A DNA stretch of 51,430 nt from DAIRDK01 sp035403225 (GTDB lineage: Bacteria > Bacteroidota > Bacteroidia > Bacteroidales > FEN-979). The notes under the pieces are model-generated. The model searched no databases. It was not told the origin of the DNA and saw only the letters and a program-made list of their open reading frames with translations. Numbering within the stretch: the first letter of the stretch is position 1; each line of letters opens with the position of its first letter. Location: the NCBI GenBank assembly GCA_035403225.1, contig DAONET010000018.1, forward strand, positions 1-51,430, written 5' to 3'. Below are positions 16,525-24,724 of this stretch, one piece after another. Both the position numbers and the translations under genes were made by a program.

Positions 16525-17430
16525 ATGATCAGTTTTGGATTAATATTTTTTGTGAGCCTGTTTTTTACAGGGATCGTTTCAAAGACGAAGAGTCTGCTGT
16601 CGGGCCGGAAAGGGCCTGGTTTGATGCAGCCGTTGAAGGACATCATCCGGTTGTTCCGCAAGCGCAGCATTTTCAGCGAGACCACGAGTATCATCTTTCA
16701 GATTGCTCCCTCCATTTCCTTTGCTTCGGTTCTCATGGCGGTGATGGTATTGCCGTTGGGACACAGTCAGGGTTTGCTCAGTTTTGAAGGTGATTTCGTG
16801 TTTTTTGCCTATGTGCTGGCTGCCGGGAAGTTTTTCAGCATCCTGGCTGCCCTGGACACCGGGTCGAGTTTTGAAGGCATGGGCGCCAGTCGCGAGTCGT
16901 TGTTCTCCATGCTGGCCGAACCTGCTTTTTTCATCCTGATGGGTTCCTTCGGACTCATGACCGGATACACCTCGTTCCATAAGATATTTCTGGCGCTTCA
17001 TTTCGGATCGTACATATCGTATGCCCTGGGTGTGATCGCCATGTTCGTGCTGGTGATGATCTGCATGGTAGAGAACAGCCGGATGCCCATCGACGACCCG
17101 AAGACGCATCTCGAGCTGACTATGGTCCATGAGGTGATGATCCTCGACAACAGCGGATTCGATCTGGGATTGATCTCCTATACCACCATGCTGAAGTTTT
17201 CGATGTACGGATCATTGATCGCCAACCTGTTTCTGGGTGATTCGCCCCTGTATGGCACCATTCCTGCTTTTCTGGGGATACAGTTTCTTTTTGCCGTTCT
17301 GGCCGGAGCCCTCGAATCTTTCTCGGCCCGTTTCCGGATGTCGCACAATGCACAGTTTATCCTGGTTCTATCGTCGCTGTCACTGCTGGTATTATTCGGT
17401 GTACTGGTGATGCTTGGGAGGTTTAATTAG
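16525..17430 (+). CDS. hyfC: HyfC/HycD-like membrane subunit (NuoH type)
   Basis: A 301-residue membrane protein with about eight helices. The conserved NuoH/HycD cytosolic loops are clear: GRKGPGLMQPLKDIIRLFRK near residues 28-47 and the acidic motif ENSRMPIDDPKTHLELTMVHE near 180-200, which in related complexes faces the quinone-like cavity next to the hydrophilic arm. It starts 2 bases after hyfB ends. This is the subunit that normally anchors the electron-transfer arm, so its acidic loops remain intact even though the arm itself has lost metal ligands. Confidence 0.88.
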   Translation: MISFGLIFFVSLFFTGIVSKTKSLLSGRKGPGLMQPLKDIIRLFRKRSIFSETTSIIFQIAPSISFASVLMAVMVLPLGHSQGLLSFEGDFVFFAYVLAAGKFFSILAALDTGSSFEGMGASRESLFSMLAEPAFFILMGSFGLMTGYTSFHKIFLALHFGSYISYALGVIAMFVLVMICMVENSRMPIDDPKTHLELTMVHEVMILDNSGFDLGLISYTTMLKFSMYGSLIANLFLGDSPLYGTIPAFLGIQFLFAVLAGALESFSARFRMSHNAQFILVLSSLSLLVLFGVLVMLGRFN

Positions 17431-17445
17431 TAAGAAAGAGAAACC

Positions 17446-18075
17446 ATGACCAATATTCTGTTAATCATATTCATTATCTCGCTGCTCTATTTCGCGATCG
17501 CCAACCGGCTGATGACGTATGTGAAGATCATTGCGTTGCAGGGGGTCATCCTTTTCGGAGTGGCGTTCATCGAACTGCTGGAGATCAATGTAATAAATCT
17601 TATCCTGATCCTTCTTGAAACCATTATCGTGAAGGCGGTGATGATCCCGGCTTTCATGTCGTATGTCATTCGGAAGAACAAGATCACCCGGGAAGCAGAG
17701 CCCTTTCTGCCCAATTTTCTTTCACTGATCATCGTCACCGGAATCATTATCGGGACGTTTATCATTGCCAGTTTCATCGATGATCCCAACCTGCATAAAA
17801 TCTATTTTGTCACGGCGTTATCGGCATTATTCTGCGGTTTCTTCTTCATCAGCAGCCGGAGAAAGATCATTACGCATGTGATCTGTTATGTCATCATCGA
17901 GAACGGGGTGGTAATCCTTTCCCTTGCTGTCGGGAACGAGATGCCGATGCTGGTGAACCTGGGCATTCTTTTGGATGTGTTTGTCAGTGTGTTCCTGCTG
18001 GGAATTTTTATCAATAAGATCGGAGATGTGATGGGTGAAGGAGATGTTGGAAGTTTGAACAGGTTAAAAGACTAA
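17446..18075 (+). CDS. hyfE: HyfE-like small membrane subunit (NuoK type)
   Basis: A 209-residue protein with about six membrane helices. The N-terminal half resembles NuoK/MrpC, with Glu residues inside helices (FIELLEINVINLILILLETIIVKAVM) that are candidates for proton relay. The C-terminal half adds further helices, as in HyfE. It lies 15 bases after the hyfC-like gene and 7 bases before the hyfF-like gene. Confidence 0.82.
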   Translation: MTNILLIIFIISLLYFAIANRLMTYVKIIALQGVILFGVAFIELLEINVINLILILLETIIVKAVMIPAFMSYVIRKNKITREAEPFLPNFLSLIIVTGIIIGTFIIASFIDDPNLHKIYFVTALSALFCGFFFISSRRKIITHVICYVIIENGVVILSLAVGNEMPMLVNLGILLDVFVSVFLLGIFINKIGDVMGEGDVGSLNRLKD

Positions 18076-18082
18076 GGACTGC

Positions 18083-19513
18083 ATGATGATCATAGGATAT
18101 TTGACCGGGTCGTTGTTACTGGCACTTTTGTTGTTTCTGAACAGGAATGACATCGTGAATAAGTTGTTAATAGCTGCTTTTCTGTTGTTTCAATGCGTGT
18201 TTACCTGTTATGAGTTTCTGCATAAGGGGACGACCGAGTCATATTTTTTCAAACCCGATGCGCTGGCAATCCTGCTGGTAAGTACGTTAACCATCATCAG
18301 CATCCCCGTGCTGACACACCGGTATGATTATATTTATCCCGAACATGACAACCCCCGGGTCCGGGGAATCTATTACGGCGCCACGGTGTTGTTGATCATG
18401 GCACTGACGGCTGCTTACCTCTCCTCTCACGTTGCGGTCACGTGGATCTTTGTCGAAATCACGACCCTGGCATCAGCGGCCCTGATCTTTCATCGACGTA
18501 ATGCCGGTTCCATAGAGGCGACCTGGAAATACATCTTTGTTTGTTCCATCAGCCTCGTGCTGGTTTTTATCGGAATATTGTTTCTGAGTATTGCCGTGAG
18601 TGATGCTCATGACGACAGTTTGTATTATAATTCGTTGCTGAACCTGGCGCCGCATTTGAAGACATCGTGGCTGCGATTGGCGTTTATCTTTATTTTCATC
18701 GGGTATACGGCGAAGCTTGGTTTGGTGCCGATGTACACGGCGGGTATTGATGCGAAGGATAAGGCCCCTGCCCCATCGGCTGCCTTGTTTTCGAGTGTGC
18801 TGATGAATGTGGGTTTTACCGGGATCTTCCGTTTTTACCAGATCGTTGCGCGCACCTCTTTGCATCATTGGGCCGATCAGGTGATGATGGTTGCTGCTAT
18901 CCTGTCGGTATTCGTGGCCACCGTATATATGCTGAAAGTGAAGAACATCAAGCGAATGTTGGCTTATTCGAGCATTGAGCACATGGGCATTGTCGTGATC
19001 GGCTTGGCTGCCGGCGGGATCGGGTACTACTTTGCCTTGCTGCATCTCATTCTTCATTCGTTTGCTAAATCATCCTTTTTTCTGCAGGTCGGTCATTTGT
19101 ACAAGACATACAAAACCAAGAACATCTATTATTTAGGGCAGTATTTTCATTACAATGTCGCCGGAGCGGTTTTTATCCTGCTGGCCTTCCTGTTCATCAC
19201 GGCAATGCCTCCGTCGGGGTTGTTCATCAGCGAATTATACATCTTCAAAGCATTAGTCGACGCCCGGTATTTGTATATCCTCATCCCGGTACTGATCCTT
19301 TTGACGATCATCATCTGGGCTATGGGAAAAAACATTTTTAAGATATTGTTCATTCCGCCGGTCAGTCTGCCCGAGGATCCGGAGGGGAAAGTGAGCCGGT
19401 GGGAAACCGTGTCGCAGTATTTTCTGCTGGGGTTGGTTGTTTACCTGGGTTTGAACCCGCCGGCGGAATTCGTCACTTTGATTAATGAAACCATACACTC
19501 CCTGATCCTATAA
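18083..19513 (+). CDS. hyfF: HyfF-like proton-conducting membrane subunit (NuoN type)
   Basis: A 476-residue antiporter-like subunit with about 14 helices. Key positions include the Glu in WIFVEITTLASA, the Lys in IGYTAKLGLVPMYTAG with the following APAPSAALFSSVLMN helix, and the NIKRMLAYSSIEHMG loop. It is the second ion-pumping module of the operon, after the hyfB-like one. It ends 3 bases before the large-subunit gene. Confidence 0.85.
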   Translation: MMIIGYLTGSLLLALLLFLNRNDIVNKLLIAAFLLFQCVFTCYEFLHKGTTESYFFKPDALAILLVSTLTIISIPVLTHRYDYIYPEHDNPRVRGIYYGATVLLIMALTAAYLSSHVAVTWIFVEITTLASAALIFHRRNAGSIEATWKYIFVCSISLVLVFIGILFLSIAVSDAHDDSLYYNSLLNLAPHLKTSWLRLAFIFIFIGYTAKLGLVPMYTAGIDAKDKAPAPSAALFSSVLMNVGFTGIFRFYQIVARTSLHHWADQVMMVAAILSVFVATVYMLKVKNIKRMLAYSSIEHMGIVVIGLAAGGIGYYFALLHLILHSFAKSSFFLQVGHLYKTYKTKNIYYLGQYFHYNVAGAVFILLAFLFITAMPPSGLFISELYIFKALVDARYLYILIPVLILLTIIIWAMGKNIFKILFIPPVSLPEDPEGKVSRWETVSQYFLLGLVVYLGLNPPAEFVTLINETIHSLIL

Positions 19514-19516
19514 CGC

Positions 19517-21016
19517 ATGGACTTCATCACGATTAAAAATAACCAGCGGATATCCCTGCAGACCATTCCGGTCCAGGCGCCCTTTAAATTCGTTCAGGGA
19601 ATAGCAGACCTGATGGCTGCCGGTGAGCACATTCATTGTGTCAGCTATTTCGGATATCCTTCGGAGGATGGTATCAGGTTGATCTGTTGCCTGGCCGATG
19701 ACCGGGAAGGTGTCATCCGCGTTGGCGCCACGAGCGTGAAGCCCGGGGACACCCTGGAGTCGTTGACTGTTCAGTACCCCGCTTTTCAATCTTTTGAGCG
19801 GGAGCTTCACGAGGATTATGGAATTGCGTTCCCGGATCATCCCTGGCTGAAACCGGTCAGGTATCCCAAAGATCGTGCCCATCAAGCTAATGATATTGCC
19901 CATTATCCCTTTTATTCCATCGATAGTGAGGAACTACACGAAGTAGGTGTCGGTCCTATCCATGCCGGCATCATCGAGCCGGGTCATTTTCGTTTCATCT
20001 GCAATGGCGAGCAAATCCTTCATCTCGAGATCCAGTTGGGATATCAGCATCGTGGTATCGAGAAACTGTTCCTGAAGAAGGACAGGCTGTTGCAGCGCTC
20101 CATCCTGGCCGAAAGTATCGCAGGAGACACGGCCGTTGGGCATTCGCTGGCCTTTGCCGGGGTTTGGGAAAGCCTGTGTGGGTTTATTCCTTCCGAGAGG
20201 CTGCAGGTTGAGCGGGCCGTGGCGCTGGAGATGGAACGTATGGCCGTTCATACCGGCGACCTGAGCGGTATCTGCACCGATATTGCTTACCAACTGGGGA
20301 GTTCGGTATTCGGGCGGTTACGCACTCCCCTGATTAACTTTTTCCAGTCATGGTGCGGAAACCGGTTTGCCAAAAGCCTGATCAGACCGGGGAAGACAAA
20401 TTTCCCGCTGACTCCTGAACTTGCGGGGAAATGGCTGGAAGTGGCCGATGCTTTCGAACCTGATTTTACAGAGATGTACGATGAGTTATCTGACTTGCCG
20501 ACTGCCCTGGCCCGTTTCGAAAAGACAGGCGTAGTCAGCGCTGATACCGCTCTCTCCATCGGGATGGTTGGCATGGCTGCCCGGGCCAGCGGACTGTCGC
20601 GTGATATCCGGTTATCGCATCCTCAGGGTTGGTTCAAGGATGTGGTTCATCAGCCGGTCGTCAAACATCACGGAGATGTCTTCTCGAGGGTGCAGATGCG
20701 CAAGGAGGAGACCTTACAGTCGCTCGGCTATCTGCGGGAATATCTCAGGAATTTCCGGCCGGAGGTTCGGCAGGAGGAAAGTCTGCGTTCACCGGAGCCC
20801 TCCAGTCTGGCGGTCTCATTGGTGGAAGGCTGGCGGGGCGAGATCTGTCATTGCGCTGTCACCGGCGTGAATGGCGAACTGATCCGATATAAGATCAAGG
20901 ATCCGTCGTTCCATAACTGGACCGGTCTTGCGCTGGCGGTCAGGATGAATGATATATCGGATTTTCCGGTTTGCAACAAAAGTTTTAACCTCTCCTATTG
21001 CGGTCACGATCTATGA
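19517..21016 (+). CDS. HyfG/HycE-like large subunit lacking NiFe ligands
   Basis: A 499-residue protein: a NuoC-like domain (about 1-115) fused to a NuoD/hydrogenase-large-subunit domain (about 130-499), as in HycE and HyfG. Landmarks are GPIHAGIIEPGHFRF and LGYQHRGIEKL. In hydrogenases the N-terminal ligand motif reads ERxCGICxxxHS; here residues 199-210 read ESIAGDTAVGHS, so both cysteines are replaced (Ala202 and Thr205). At the C-terminus DPCxxCTD is replaced by NLSYCGHD; the single cysteine is out of register. No C-terminal maturation tail follows. The protein therefore cannot hold a normal NiFe site, which places it with Ehr-type or complex I-like proteins. The redox partner is unknown. 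The small-subunit start overlaps its stop. Confidence 0.85.
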   Translation: MDFITIKNNQRISLQTIPVQAPFKFVQGIADLMAAGEHIHCVSYFGYPSEDGIRLICCLADDREGVIRVGATSVKPGDTLESLTVQYPAFQSFERELHEDYGIAFPDHPWLKPVRYPKDRAHQANDIAHYPFYSIDSEELHEVGVGPIHAGIIEPGHFRFICNGEQILHLEIQLGYQHRGIEKLFLKKDRLLQRSILAESIAGDTAVGHSLAFAGVWESLCGFIPSERLQVERAVALEMERMAVHTGDLSGICTDIAYQLGSSVFGRLRTPLINFFQSWCGNRFAKSLIRPGKTNFPLTPELAGKWLEVADAFEPDFTEMYDELSDLPTALARFEKTGVVSADTALSIGMVGMAARASGLSRDIRLSHPQGWFKDVVHQPVVKHHGDVFSRVQMRKEETLQSLGYLREYLRNFRPEVRQEESLRSPEPSSLAVSLVEGWRGEICHCAVTGVNGELIRYKIKDPSFHNWTGLALAVRMNDISDFPVCNKSFNLSYCGHDL

Positions 21017-21789
21017 TGCTACGAAGTTTGAAGATATTATTTCACCAGGGGAAACAGTATATCCCTGATATCACGACGGCCACGCCGCCGGGGATCTTTC
21101 GCGGGAGGCCGGTGATCAGCAAGACGTTTGTTGAGGAGCAGGCGCTGGCGGAGATATGTCCTGCCGGCGCTATCGGAGTGGCGCCTGTCAGTATTGATCT
21201 GGGAAAATGTGTTTTTTGTGGCGAGTGCGCCCTATTGTTTCCGGAGAAGATCCGTTTCACCAACGATCCACGGATGGCGTCGAATGTACGGAACCGGCTC
21301 ATCATTTCCGAAGGAGATGAAAAGGAGATTAACATTGATCCTGATGAAGTAAGAAGTGAGATCCGGAAGATATTCGGGCATTCGCTGAAGCTGAGGCAGG
21401 TTTCGGCGGGAGGAGACAATTCGTGTGAGATGGAGCTGAATGCTGCAGGCAACGTTAATTTTGATATGGGGCGCTACGGGATTGAGTTCGTGGCATCGCC
21501 TCGTCATGCCGACGGATTGGTGGTGACAGGACCGGTAACGGAAAATATGGCCGAACCGCTCCGGATCTGTTATGATGCCGTCCCCTATCCCAAGGTTCTT
21601 ATTCTGGCAGGTACAGATGCAATCAGCGGGGGGATCTTTGCCGGAAGTCCTGCCCTTGACAGGTCTTTCTTCAACGATCACCCCGCTGATCTGTACATCC
21701 CGGGGAACCCGGTACACCCGTTGACTTTCATCAACGGAGTGTTAAGTCTGGTAAGATCCGGAGATATTAAAGGCCGAGTTTCTTCCTGA
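21013..21789 (+). CDS. Fused ferredoxin / NuoB-like small subunit with degenerate proximal-cluster site
   Basis: About 258 residues, counted from ATG 21013, which overlaps the upstream stop as ATGA. The N-terminal part is HyfH-like with one plausible [4Fe-4S] ligand set: C66, C69 and C72 (GKCVFCGECALLFPE) plus C49 (EICPAGAIG); the partner motif of a second cluster is absent. The C-terminal part (about 120-258) is clearly HycG/NuoB-like (RYGIEFVASPRHADGLVVTGPVT in outline). Its four proximal-cluster positions read Asp135, Cys138, Asp202 (GTDAISGGIF) and Asn232 (IPGNP), so three of four ligands are gone. It probably holds a single cluster or acts structurally. Its end overlaps the convergent peptidase gene by 23 bases. 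Confidence 0.8.
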   Translation: MMLRSLKILFHQGKQYIPDITTATPPGIFRGRPVISKTFVEEQALAEICPAGAIGVAPVSIDLGKCVFCGECALLFPEKIRFTNDPRMASNVRNRLIISEGDEKEINIDPDEVRSEIRKIFGHSLKLRQVSAGGDNSCEMELNAAGNVNFDMGRYGIEFVASPRHADGLVVTGPVTENMAEPLRICYDAVPYPKVLILAGTDAISGGIFAGSPALDRSFFNDHPADLYIPGNPVHPLTFINGVLSLVRSGDIKGRVSS

Positions 21790-22966
21790 CGTCGGCCGGA
21801 ATGGCCTTTTTGTTCACCATGATGTCCATGGTCTTCAGTTCAACAAACGGTTTTGAAGCATAGAAGAACCCGTTGTATTTGTGGTCTTCGCTGCCCCATG
21901 AATTCTTCACGATATAATAATCAGCGCCGTTTTGATCTTTGGCAGTCCCCATGATCAGCATGCCATGGTCGTCGGTGGTCAGGTAGTTGTCGAACTCTTC
22001 CTGGCGCATCTCCTGGGTGATCTTTTTTTCGGGAACGGGTTTTTCAAATTTGTACAATAACTTGTCTTTATCAGCATCGCTCATCTTTTCCCATTTTCCC
22101 TGTTCCAGTCCGGCCAGTTCGGGAGCGTTTTTATCGGGTACAATGGCAACGCCGTTTTTCCAGGAGAATCCCTTTTCGCTGACATCGCTTCCCCATACCA
22201 CGGTATAACCTTCTTTTACAGAGTTATCAATGATCTGCATCATGACATCCAGGGGAACATTGTAAACCTGATCCATGAGCCAGTTATCGGGAACTTCGAG
22301 GATGAATTTTTCCCAGAAAGGATGATGGGTAAAAGAAGTGAGTTCAACATAATCATCGGTGTTCAATCCGGTGGCATCGGCAAAAGAGCGCGGAGTGTAT
22401 TCTTTCCCTTTGTAGGTGAACTTTTCGGGAACTACGCCCAGGTAGGCATCCAGAACGCCGCAATAGCCTTTGAACCATACCGGAGATAATTTTTTATTCG
22501 GATTTTTAATCACGGATTCCATATAGCCACTAAGAACTCCGTCCATTTCTCCATGAACAGGTTTATCGTCACCAAGGGTGAGACCGGTATACGCTGATTC
22601 GGGGATTAATCCGTAATTTTTCATAACATAGAGGACATCGTGGGCAGCGCCGCCACCGGCGAAGTTATGTTCGCCATGAAATCTGATATCCAACTTTGCT
22701 TTGTCTTCATACCCTTTTCTGACAATATACATTTCAGAAAGATCGAACGTGTCTTTTCCCATCCGGAGCAGCTCCGATTCAAGGAAAGCGATAGCTGAAT
22801 AACTCCAGCAGGTACCGGAACGATATTGATTTTTGACGCTGGTAACCGGAAGTTTTTTTATGGTCGTGAACTGGTAACCGGAATCGGTTTTGGCAGTTTC
22901 TTCCTGAGCCCATGCAGCAGAGGTCATGAAAGCCAGAAAGAGAAGTAGAAATGCTGTTGGTTTCAT
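21767..22966 (-). CDS. Exported C1-family cysteine peptidase (PepC/bleomycin hydrolase type)
   Basis: A 399-residue peptidase with a signal peptide (about 1-20, ending AWA). The catalytic residues are Cys53 in YRSGTCWSYSAIAFLES, His334 in TTDDHGMLIMG and Asn355 in IVKNSWG. The large insertions between Cys and His, and the C-terminal KKLGL tail, are typical of the bleomycin hydrolase/aminopeptidase C branch, which trims peptides from the N-terminus. Cytosolic PepC has no signal peptide; this one should act in the periplasm or outside, as is common in Bacteroidota. A -7 box (TACATTTG) lies about 40 bases upstream. It is convergent with the hydrogenase-like operon. Confidence 0.88.
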   Translation of the reverse strand: MKPTAFLLLFLAFMTSAAWAQEETAKTDSGYQFTTIKKLPVTSVKNQYRSGTCWSYSAIAFLESELLRMGKDTFDLSEMYIVRKGYEDKAKLDIRFHGEHNFAGGGAAHDVLYVMKNYGLIPESAYTGLTLGDDKPVHGEMDGVLSGYMESVIKNPNKKLSPVWFKGYCGVLDAYLGVVPEKFTYKGKEYTPRSFADATGLNTDDYVELTSFTHHPFWEKFILEVPDNWLMDQVYNVPLDVMMQIIDNSVKEGYTVVWGSDVSEKGFSWKNGVAIVPDKNAPELAGLEQGKWEKMSDADKDKLLYKFEKPVPEKKITQEMRQEEFDNYLTTDDHGMLIMGTAKDQNGADYYIVKNSWGSEDHKYNGFFYASKPFVELKTMDIMVNKKAIPADVRKKLGL

Positions 22967-23004
22967 ATTAATTTGTTAGATTGATGATTTGAAAATTGTT
23001 AAAG

Positions 23005-23012
23005 CAAATGTA
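23005..23012 (-). promoter_or_regulatory. -7 box for the C1 peptidase gene
   Basis: TACATTTG on the minus strand, 38 bases before the start at 22966; no clear -33 element. Confidence 0.4.
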
Positions 23013-23044
23013 AACTTTTCCCGGGAAATGGAAAAAGAAGATTC

Positions 23045-23992
23045 TCATCCGAAGGGATTTTCGCGCCGGAAGTCGGGGCGGTAATGATCCTGGCTTTCGG
23101 GTTGCTGGATCCAGCCTTTGCAGAGTCCCAGCCGCTCCATCTCATCGGTAACCTGTTTGTATTCCTCCCGGTTCACCGTGCGGTTTAACCGCGAATGGGA
23201 GGCGACCGCCGGTGTAGGAAAATATTGTGACATCAGGGAGATGTGAAGGTTGGGAGAAAGTTCTTCCGCAATAAAACGGGCGACATCCAGGCTGTTTTGT
23301 ACTTCACCGGGCAGCACGAGATGGCGGATGATGATACCAGAGGTGACGGTGCCGTCATCGGCCGTATGGAGTGCAGCGCCTTTTTGCCGGTACATCTCAC
23401 GCAACGCCGCCATGGCTGTTTCCGGGTAGTTGCCTGCGCCGGAGTATTCTTTGGACAAGACCGGATCGAGGTATTTCAAATCAGGGAGATACACATCGAT
23501 AATGCCTTCCAGCCGTTTCAGCGTTTCCACCTTGTCGTAGCCGTTGGAGTTATATACCCATACCGGATGATAACCCTGATCTTCAATTTCGTGAATGATG
23601 GTCAGCATCTGCGGGATGACATGCGACGGGGATACAAACCCGACCCTGGTAATTCCCTTCTCCAGGAAAGAGATGATCCGGTCGATCACCCTGTCAAATT
23701 CCATCTCATCGGAACCATGATCCAATTTGTTATTGCTGATTTGCCAGTTCTGACAATAGATACACTGCAGGTTGCAGTTGGTGAAGAAGATGTTACAGAT
23801 GCCGTCATCCCCGCTTACCGGGGGCTCTTCACCGTGATGGAGGCAGATGGAGCTGATCCGGAAGCCTGCCCCGCTTTTGCACCAGCCGGTGGCTCCTTTC
23901 AACCTGTTAACGTGACATTCGCGCGGACAAATAGCACAATCAGCCAATAAGTGAGTATCCATTGCCTTCATTTTAGTAATTTTACCGACCAT
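23045..23992 (-). CDS. PflX-like radical SAM protein
   Basis: A 315-residue radical SAM protein of the PflX/COG1313 group, often labelled putative pyruvate formate-lyase activating enzyme. The radical SAM cysteines are C73, C77 and C80 (TNCNLQCIYCQNW). An N-terminal cysteine set, C19, C22, C26 and C38 (CAICPRECHVNR then GATGWC), could bind a further cluster. The family's substrate is not established, and the name does not prove glycyl-radical activation. It lies alone between the peptidase and the divergent HAD gene. Alternative starts at Met8 or Met11 are possible. Confidence 0.8.
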   Translation of the reverse strand: MVGKITKMKAMDTHLLADCAICPRECHVNRLKGATGWCKSGAGFRISSICLHHGEEPPVSGDDGICNIFFTNCNLQCIYCQNWQISNNKLDHGSDEMEFDRVIDRIISFLEKGITRVGFVSPSHVIPQMLTIIHEIEDQGYHPVWVYNSNGYDKVETLKRLEGIIDVYLPDLKYLDPVLSKEYSGAGNYPETAMAALREMYRQKGAALHTADDGTVTSGIIIRHLVLPGEVQNSLDVARFIAEELSPNLHISLMSQYFPTPAVASHSRLNRTVNREEYKQVTDEMERLGLCKGWIQQPESQDHYRPDFRRENPFG

Positions 23993-24038
23993 GATACAAC
24001 CTGTCGCAACCTGACGACAGATGAACCATAATGCGTTG

Positions 24039-24046
24039 CAAAAGTA
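24039..24046 (-). promoter_or_regulatory. -7 box for the PflX-like gene
   Basis: TACTTTTG on the minus strand, about 45 bases before the start at 23992, just upstream of the divergent HAD start. Confidence 0.4.
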
Positions 24047-24054
24047 CGTAAACC

Positions 24055-24708
24055 ATGACGGATTTGAAGAAATATCATTGCATTCTGTGGGACTGGAACG
24101 GCACGTTGCTGGATGATCCCTGGCTGTGTGTGGATGTGATGAACGGGATGTTGAAAGAACGGAACCTGCCTCTTCGAACGATAGACCAGTACCGCGAGAT
24201 CTTTGATTTTCCTGTTAAAGACTATTATGTTACCCTTGGATTTGATTTCGACAAAGAACCTTTTGAGGAAGTAGGTCTGGAGTTTATCGTCAGGTACAAC
24301 CAGCGAAAGAAAGAGATATCGCTTCACCCGGAAGCGAAAGAGGTGTTGAAAGAGTTCCGGGATCACGGGTTTCGTCAATTCATTCTATCGGCACGAGAGC
24401 AACAGGAACTGACCCAGGAGACCCGCGACCTGGGTGTCTTTGATTTTTTTAAAGGGATTTACGGGCTTGATGATCATTACGCAAATGGGAAAACCGGCGT
24501 AGGAATCCGCCTGTTGAAGGAAACCGGGATCAATCCGGGAGAGGTGATCTACGTGGGCGACACACGGCATGATGCGGAAGTGGCCGGAGAGATTGGTGTT
24601 GATTGCATCCTCATTTCAAACGGACATCACACCGAAGAACGTTTGTTGCAATGTGGGGTGCCCGTCATCGGAACCTTGAAAGAACTGGAGTCCCTGCTCC
24701 TCGCCTGA
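24055..24708 (+). CDS. HAD-family phosphatase (phosphoglycolate phosphatase-like)
   Basis: A 217-residue HAD hydrolase. Motif I is LWDWNGTLLDD with nucleophile Asp13; the usual second Asp is Asn15. Motif II is LSAREQQ, motif III is the Lys in GKTGVGIRL, and motif IV is VYVGDTRHDAEVA. The cap lies between motifs I and II (about 20-85). It should hydrolyse a small phosphate ester; the substrate is unknown. The Asn15 form occurs in a recognised subset of these phosphatases, so I do not treat it as inactive. It is probably transcribed with the downstream T9SS protein, 16 bases away. Confidence 0.82.
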   Translation: MTDLKKYHCILWDWNGTLLDDPWLCVDVMNGMLKERNLPLRTIDQYREIFDFPVKDYYVTLGFDFDKEPFEEVGLEFIVRYNQRKKEISLHPEAKEVLKEFRDHGFRQFILSAREQQELTQETRDLGVFDFFKGIYGLDDHYANGKTGVGIRLLKETGINPGEVIYVGDTRHDAEVAGEIGVDCILISNGHHTEERLLQCGVPVIGTLKELESLLLA

Positions 24709-24724
24709 ATGCAAATTCGCGATT

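Noticed and set aside
14498..21789. Annotation as a functional hydrogenase-4 or formate hydrogenlyase
   Set aside because: All four NiFe-ligand cysteines of the large subunit and three of four proximal-cluster cysteines of the small subunit are substituted, and no maturation or formate genes are nearby.
24055..24708. HAD phosphatase as inactive because of Asp-to-Asn in motif I
   Set aside because: The DWNGT form is common in a subset of this family and all other motifs are intact, so loss of function is not supported.
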